Source of the DNA: Candidatus Bathyarchaeota archaeon
GTDB taxonomy: Archaea > Thermoproteota > Bathyarchaeia > TCS64
Length of the DNA stretch: 10,802 nt
Assembly (NCBI GenBank): GCA_002726865.1
Contig: PBSW01000064.1
Coordinates: 1-10,802 of the forward strand
Direction: 5' to 3'
Shown here one piece after another: positions 6,803 to 10,802 of the stretch; within the stretch, counting starts at the first letter, position 1; the number at the start of each line of letters is the position of its first letter. A program made the translations under genes and the position numbers. The notes beneath the pieces were generated by a model, which saw nothing but the letters and a program-made list of their open reading frames with translations, was not told where the DNA came from and made no database searches.

Positions 6803-6923
6803 CTAAAAACTACTCTCCTTGCCTTTTCAGGTTAGTGGTTTTTTCTAGTACCTGTCGGGTGACAGCCCATAGGCAAAACGGTTCTCAAGGGTGCTTCTAT
6901 TAAACTTTTCTCCCTTACAAAAT
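6803..6923. other. Largest non-coding gap, upstream of the methyltransferase
   Basis: This is a 121-bp spacer between the GT4 stop and the methyltransferase start. It holds the methyltransferase ribosome site and a 14-bp palindrome at 6852-6865 (CTGTC GGGT GACAG). I see no convincing -35/-10 pair and no terminator; TTTAAT on the minus strand near 6900 is only an isolated -10-like match. Confidence 0.4.
6815..6820 (-). promoter_or_regulatory. Ribosome binding site for the zinc-ribbon methyltransferase
   Basis: AAGGAG on the minus strand stands 12 bases before the ATG. The spacing is a little long, but the core is clear and supports the chosen start. Confidence 0.55.
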
Positions 6924-8084
6924 TTAATTTGAATCCTGTTTAGGAGTGGCTTTCTTCAGTTTCTTTAACTTCTCAAAATATCTCTTGGTTATTCTCTCCC
7001 AACTAACGTTATCTATGGCGTATTGCCTTGCATTTTGGGAATGACTAGAATTATCGTTCATCAAGTACGCGGTTATTTTTTCCGACGCCTTTTCAGGGTT
7101 GGTAAAATCAGCGATAATGCCACAGTTGCTATCTTCAATAAGCTTAAAATGCGGGATATCAGACACGATGCAGGGCAAGCCAGATGCCATCGCCTCAGCC
7201 AGAGTTAAGATTGGCTCCCCTCCTTCATACTTGGATGATACGGCAAAATAATCAGCACAGGCGTAGAGGTCAGGAGCATCCTGTTCATGGTCCACATAGC
7301 CCAGGAATCTGACGTTGTGTAGTCCCCGTTGTTGAGCCAGCTTTTCTGCCCCTGATAAGAGTTCTCCCACTCCAGCGATAACTATAGTTATCGCTTTTTT
7401 ACCTTTAAGCTTCTTCTCAACCTCTGAAAATACCTTTATCAATCTATATGGCTCTTTTTGCTCGGTTAATCTACCCAAACTTAAAACTACGATGCCATCT
7501 TCGGGAAGGTTGAACTTATCCCTTAACCTTTTCTTATCTTTAGTCCGTTTGAATCTCTCAATGTTTACTCCATTAGGTATGTAGGTTATGCTTTTATGGT
7601 CTATGCCCCTCTCCTCTAATTCAGTGGCTACCTGATTGCTTACCGCGGTAAATTTGGCATCGCCCAGACGGATCTTATGCCAGCTGCGTTTCTCAAACCG
7701 GGACGAAATTTTGTAGAGAAGGTGATAGTACCACGAGTATATTCGATGAGCGCTCATACCGTAGTAAGTTCCATGTATTGTAATCAGGCTTTTGGGAAAG
7801 GGGTTACCTCTGATCAAAAATGGGTTATTAAGCCAGACCGCATCATAATCATCAACTATTTCCCTAAAATATCGGTGCACTTGATGCCAATAATAAAGCA
7901 AACCCAGAATGCCAAACATTTTAATCAGCCGACTGCTACCAAGTATTATGTCTGGCCCGGTTGGTGAGCAAATGGTGCAGTCTACCCCCATTGCTTGGAG
8001 TCGCTCGGTAACATTATAGACAACATTGCCAATACCTGATGAATACCGGGGGGGATATTCTTGAGTACAAATCAGTAGCTTCAT
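6924..8084 (-). CDS. GT4 family glycosyltransferase
   Basis: A 386-residue GT-B fold enzyme of normal GT4 length. The N-terminus [20 protein letters not shown] (residues 1-20) is the classic first strand, PPR motif and glycine loop. TIHGTYYG (102-109) is the acceptor-side segment. TYIPNGVNIERFKR (167-180), SLGRLTEQKE (202-211), IVIAGVGE (234-241) and EGGEPILTLAEAMASGLP (287-304) make up the nucleotide-sugar site. The last block has one more residue than usual around the E-x7-E pair (Glu287/Glu290 and Glu297). The C-terminal tail is Lys-rich. There is no membrane segment, so it acts as a soluble or peripheral cytoplasmic enzyme. Its ATG overlaps the AsnB stop by one base (TAATG) with only a weak GGA upstream, so translation is probably coupled to AsnB. 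Confidence 0.92.
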   Translation of the reverse strand: MKLLICTQEYPPRYSSGIGNVVYNVTERLQAMGVDCTICSPTGPDIILGSSRLIKMFGILGLLYYWHQVHRYFREIVDDYDAVWLNNPFLIRGNPFPKSLITIHGTYYGMSAHRIYSWYYHLLYKISSRFEKRSWHKIRLGDAKFTAVSNQVATELEERGIDHKSITYIPNGVNIERFKRTKDKKRLRDKFNLPEDGIVVLSLGRLTEQKEPYRLIKVFSEVEKKLKGKKAITIVIAGVGELLSGAEKLAQQRGLHNVRFLGYVDHEQDAPDLYACADYFAVSSKYEGGEPILTLAEAMASGLPCIVSDIPHFKLIEDSNCGIIADFTNPEKASEKITAYLMNDNSSHSQNARQYAIDNVSWERITKRYFEKLKKLKKATPKQDSN

Positions 8085-9937
8085 TAAAATTCCGATTCTA
8101 TTATACTCGCTTTTTGTCTTTCAATAAAGAGTCGATGCCAGATTTCGAATATAAGTATACTCCATAACTTTTGCGCGTTGAGGAAATTCATATTATAACT
8201 ACCTCTGGACTTCTGGAATTTGTCTAGTAGGTTGGAAATATACTCTTGGTTGTAGTAGTTATGTTTCGACTCGCCTAGTAATCGGGCTAAGGTACTATTT
8301 AACGAGTGTCTTAACCAGTAATCGGCAGGCACATTATAGCCGTGTTTTCCTCGGTTTACAATCTGGTCAGGCACTAGCCCGGCCATCGCTTTCTTAAAGA
8401 TATACTTGCCGTTCAAACCTTTCAACTTTAACCGTGTCGGTATAGTAAAAGCAAATTCCGCGATATTATGGTCTAGGATAGGCACCCTTTCCTCTACAGC
8501 ATGAGCCATCGTCATCCTATCGGCTTTAACCAAGAAGTCGTTAGGCAGCCAGGTTTTTATGCCGAAGTAAAGCAATTTATTCAATAGCCTGGCATCATCA
8601 GGGAAGTAATTATTCAGGTTGCCATCTGCCTGGTAATCACCCAGCTTCCTTAGTTCGTTTTCATTAAACAGAGATATCACGTTTAAATATTGTTCAGCCA
8701 CACCACTGGCAGCAAGTAGATTTAAGGCACGCCTCACATTGCTGCTCTCAGGGAAACATCTGCCGACGGTCGGGGAAAGATGGTGGCTGAGGAAGCCGGG
8801 GAGTAGCTTAGACAAATTATGCCCCAGCATCATAATCTTAAAATTATTATATCCGGCAAACAGCTCATCGCCCCCCTCCCCGGCTAGGACTACTGTTACC
8901 TCTTTTTTAGCAAACCTGGAGAGGACATAGGTGGGCAAGGTAGCGGCATCACCTATCGGCTCATCCATATGCCAGACCATTTCTGGTAGCAGGCTCAGGT
9001 CTTTTTCACCGACATTAAGCTCATGATGGTCGGTGCCAAAATAGCGGGACACAAATCTGGCGTGTTTGAGTTCATCCTCGCCCTCGGAACCAAAGCCCAC
9101 CGAGAATGTCTTTATGTTGTCAGTCATCTCACTCATTAAGGCCACGATGCAGGTTGAATCTAAACCACCGCTCAAGTAGACGCCCAGGGGAACATCACTT
9201 ATCAATCGCTGCTTCACTGATTTCCTGAGTAGCTCCCGTAATTTTTCAACATAATACTCCTCAGGCTCATCAGTAATATTCTCTACTAAGTCAAAGTATT
9301 TAGAGGTCTGTATTTTACCATCTTCAAGTGTCAAAATATGCCCGGGCAGCAGCTTATATAAGTTCTCGATTAGTGTTCTCTCGCTGGGAACATACCGGTA
9401 GGTAAGGAACTCATTTAATGCGCTTAGATTTATATTCCTTTCCGCCCCTTGATATTCCAAGATTGCTTTCATTTCCGATGCGAAGACGAACCTATTACCT
9501 TTGAGATAATAATACAGGGGCTTTACGCCCAGCCTGTCCCGGGCTAGGAACAGGCGCTTTTGGCTTATATCCCAGATGGCAAAGGCAAACACGCCCTCAA
9601 AATATTTAACACAATCGGCACCGTATTCTTCATAGGCATGCACGATGACCTCGGTATCACTATTGGTATAGAAGCGATGGCCCTTTTGGAGTAGGCCATC
9701 TTCTAGTTCCAGATAGTTGTATATTTCACCATTAAATACTATTTGAATAGAACCGTCCTCGTTATGGATAGGTTGTTTCCCAGTAAGTAAATCAATTATC
9801 TTTAGCCTTTGATGACCTAATGAAATACGCTCATCTAAATAACACCCCGATTCATCTGGCCCCCTATGCCGGACCGCAGACATCATTTCCTTGAGCAATT
9901 TCTCATCCTGCCAGTTAAAGCCAACAATGCCACACAT
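8084..9937 (-). CDS. asnB: Asparagine synthase (glutamine-hydrolysing), AsnB family
   Basis: A 617-residue, apparently complete class II glutamine amidotransferase. The N-terminal glutaminase domain has the nucleophile Cys2 (MCGIVGF), HRGPD (24-28), Arg44, FNGEIYNY (68-75) and SDTEV (93-97). The C-terminal ATP-pyrophosphatase domain has the PP-loop YLSGGLDS (254-261), [13 protein letters not shown] (351-363), and [20 protein letters not shown] (471-490). Family chemistry converts a carboxylate to an amide using glutamine and ATP, with Asp to Asn as the archetype. Members inside glycan clusters, including WbpS-like enzymes, often amidate other carboxyls, such as sugar acids, so the free-Asn role is not proven here. 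It lies 2 bp after the membrane gene and overlaps the GT4 by one base, a tight operon. An AAAGG ribosome site 5 bases before the ATG supports the start. Relative to this protein the left-edge paralogue has lost key glutaminase residues. Confidence 0.95.
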   Translation of the reverse strand: MCGIVGFNWQDEKLLKEMMSAVRHRGPDESGCYLDERISLGHQRLKIIDLLTGKQPIHNEDGSIQIVFNGEIYNYLELEDGLLQKGHRFYTNSDTEVIVHAYEEYGADCVKYFEGVFAFAIWDISQKRLFLARDRLGVKPLYYYLKGNRFVFASEMKAILEYQGAERNINLSALNEFLTYRYVPSERTLIENLYKLLPGHILTLEDGKIQTSKYFDLVENITDEPEEYYVEKLRELLRKSVKQRLISDVPLGVYLSGGLDSTCIVALMSEMTDNIKTFSVGFGSEGEDELKHARFVSRYFGTDHHELNVGEKDLSLLPEMVWHMDEPIGDAATLPTYVLSRFAKKEVTVVLAGEGGDELFAGYNNFKIMMLGHNLSKLLPGFLSHHLSPTVGRCFPESSNVRRALNLLAASGVAEQYLNVISLFNENELRKLGDYQADGNLNNYFPDDARLLNKLLYFGIKTWLPNDFLVKADRMTMAHAVEERVPILDHNIAEFAFTIPTRLKLKGLNGKYIFKKAMAGLVPDQIVNRGKHGYNVPADYWLRHSLNSTLARLLGESKHNYYNQEYISNLLDKFQKSRGSYNMNFLNAQKLWSILIFEIWHRLFIERQKASIIESEF

Positions 9938-9939
9938 AT

Positions 9940-10802
9940 CTACCTTTCCCTCAGTTGTCTGGCAAAACCGCTGACTGAGCCAGAATCATAGATTTTATGA
10001 AATCCCTGCTCGGTAAGTGCCTGCCGGGGGTCATAATTCAACCGATAGTAATTCCCCTGGCCAGATCCAAAAGGCTGGTTCACAATTTCTTCCCTGATGA
10101 GAAATATGCGGGAAGAATGCCGGCTAAAATCATTGGTGAGCAGACCAGTTTGTATCCATTCCAGCTTACCTTTTTTGAAGCCCCAGCCTCGCAACCTGTT
10201 AATGAATTCCGGTGTGTACCTTATCCTGGCATAAAAGGCGTCGACGCCTATGGTCCCCTTCCAATTAACTGAGACGGTCTGTATCGCCTGTGATTCAGAT
10301 GTGGTAAGGGCAAAACGGACCACCTGATTCTTAGAAAAAGTTCGATTGGTCTGGTTAGATGGGAAACCAATAATAGACAGGAAGGTCAGAACGAAAATTA
10401 CAGCTATCACCAGGCTAGCTGTTAAATATCTTCTCTTAAACAGACTGAGTAGGAGGGAAAAGGTTACCGCCAGTGGGATAGATAATAAAATCTCCGCCAT
10501 GTACCACCACCTATGTTCAATTAACGAATACCCGGCGAGCATGGGGAAATAGCCAATACCTAGAATCAATATCCCAGCTATGGCTATATAAAAAGTATAA
10601 GGGTTACCAAATTTCCTGGAGAGCATATAAAAGACGCCGATGAAAGACAGAGCGAAAAAGAGAAGCATGCCCAAACTGTTAAATAAGAATTCAAATGGGG
10701 CGCTGGAAAGCGTCTCAGTTGATGGCGGCGCTACCTCCGGTGGTGGCGTTACCTCTGTTGGTGGCGTTACCTCTGTTGGTGGCGTTACCTCTGTTGGTGG
10801 CA
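9940..10802 (-). CDS. C-terminal part of a multi-pass membrane protein, possibly a GT-C glycosyltransferase or polymerase (partial, runs off right edge)
   Basis: The frame is open from the TAG stop to the right edge, giving 286 visible residues. The first 25 or so are Pro/Thr/Glu rich (see repeat). Four hydrophobic segments follow: [57 protein letters not shown] and [17 protein letters not shown]. Then comes a roughly 130-residue soluble tail ending in [17 protein letters not shown]. The sequence [18 protein letters not shown] and a C-terminal KIYD-S/N-G-x-V tail are seen, from memory, in large bacterial and archaeal membrane proteins of the oligosaccharyltransferase-like GT-C group, but no catalytic motif lies in view. 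An internal TTG at 10674 could serve as a start, yet the coding pattern continues upstream, so a much longer protein is the better reading. It is the first visible gene of the right-hand operon, 2 bp from asnB. Likely role: polymerising or transferring the glycan across the membrane, by inference. Confidence 0.65.
   Translation of the reverse strand, partial: PPTEVTPPTEVTPPTEVTPPPEVAPPSTETLSSAPFEFLFNSLGMLLFFALSFIGVFYMLSRKFGNPYTFYIAIAGILILGIGYFPMLAGYSLIEHRWWYMAEILLSIPLAVTFSLLLSLFKRRYLTASLVIAVIFVLTFLSIIGFPSNQTNRTFSKNQVVRFALTTSESQAIQTVSVNWKGTIGVDAFYARIRYTPEFINRLRGWGFKKGKLEWIQTGLLTNDFSRHSSRIFLIREEIVNQPFGSGQGNYYRLNYDPRQALTEQGFHKIYDSGSVSGFARQLRER
9943..9947 (-). promoter_or_regulatory. Ribosome binding site for asnB
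   Basis: AAAGG within GGGAAAGG on the minus strand lies 5 bases before the ATG and overlaps the end of the membrane-protein gene. It supports the start that places Cys at position 2. Confidence 0.55.
10741..10802 (-). repeat. 18-bp in-frame tandem repeat coding a Pro-Pro-Thr-Glu-Val-Thr hexapeptide
   Basis: The plus-strand unit TGGTGGCGTTACCTCTGT occurs three times without change (10741-10758, 10759-10776, 10777-10794) and begins again at 10795. A degenerate copy, 14 of 18 identical, precedes at 10723-10740. The unit is a multiple of three and lies in the membrane-protein frame. The array continues past the edge. It probably forms an extended hydrophilic loop or linker before the last group of membrane helices, and its copy number may vary between strains. 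Confidence 0.85.

Noticed and set aside
7677..7967. 96-residue plus-strand reading frame
   Set aside because: It is antisense to a well-supported GT4 gene. The composition follows from the opposite strand.
10672..10674. TTG start giving a 244-residue membrane protein
   Set aside because: The frame stays open to the window edge with protein-like repeats upstream, so the gene is better read as partial.
10741..10802. CRISPR array at the right edge
   Set aside because: The copies are directly adjacent 18-mers without spacers and continue an open reading frame, so this is a coding tandem repeat.

Overview
The window is a stretch of a surface-glycan (exopolysaccharide, O-antigen or glycolipid) biosynthesis locus from a bacterium, coded almost entirely without gaps. 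It contains three GT4-type glycosyltransferase modules, two class I SAM methyltransferase modules with zinc ribbons, two asparagine-synthetase homologues, a PIG-L type sugar deacetylase, a propeller-like protein of unknown function, and the C-terminal end of a multi-pass membrane protein. Genes are packed tightly with 1-4 bp overlaps, several have good AGGAGG-like ribosome binding sites, and some start at TTG or GTG. I cannot name the organism from sequence alone. Gene style and content would fit an uncultured Chloroflexota-like or other environmental bacterium, but that is a guess. No rRNA, intact tRNA, CRISPR or insertion sequence is visible.

Layout: (a) bases 1-4124, minus strand, one apparent operon read right to left: GT4 glycosyltransferase, then a GT4/zinc-ribbon/methyltransferase fusion, then an AsnB-like amidotransferase that runs off the left edge and lacks the catalytic Cys2. 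(b) A 47-bp divergent intergenic region centred on a perfect 10-bp inverted repeat. (c) 4172-5928, plus strand: a PIG-L deacetylase and a 374-residue propeller-like protein, joined by a TGATG overlap. (d) A convergent junction at 5929-5998. (e) 5999-10802, minus strand: a membrane protein entering from the right edge, canonical AsnB and a GT4, tightly coupled, then a 121-bp gap and a zinc-ribbon methyltransferase.

How they may fit together (inference): the GT4 enzymes add sugars to a carrier-linked glycan on the cytoplasmic face. The deacetylase would free an amine on an N-acetylated sugar, the methyltransferases would cap or decorate it, and the AsnB enzymes would provide amide chemistry, for example amidation of a carboxyl group on a sugar. 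The membrane protein may be a GT-C type transferase or polymerase. The most unusual points are the glutaminase-defective AsnB paralogue, the three-part GT4/zinc-ribbon/methyltransferase fusion, the operator-like palindrome between the divergent units, the unassigned propeller partner of the deacetylase, and an 18-bp tandem repeat coding a Pro-Pro-Thr-Glu-Val-Thr hexapeptide at the right edge.
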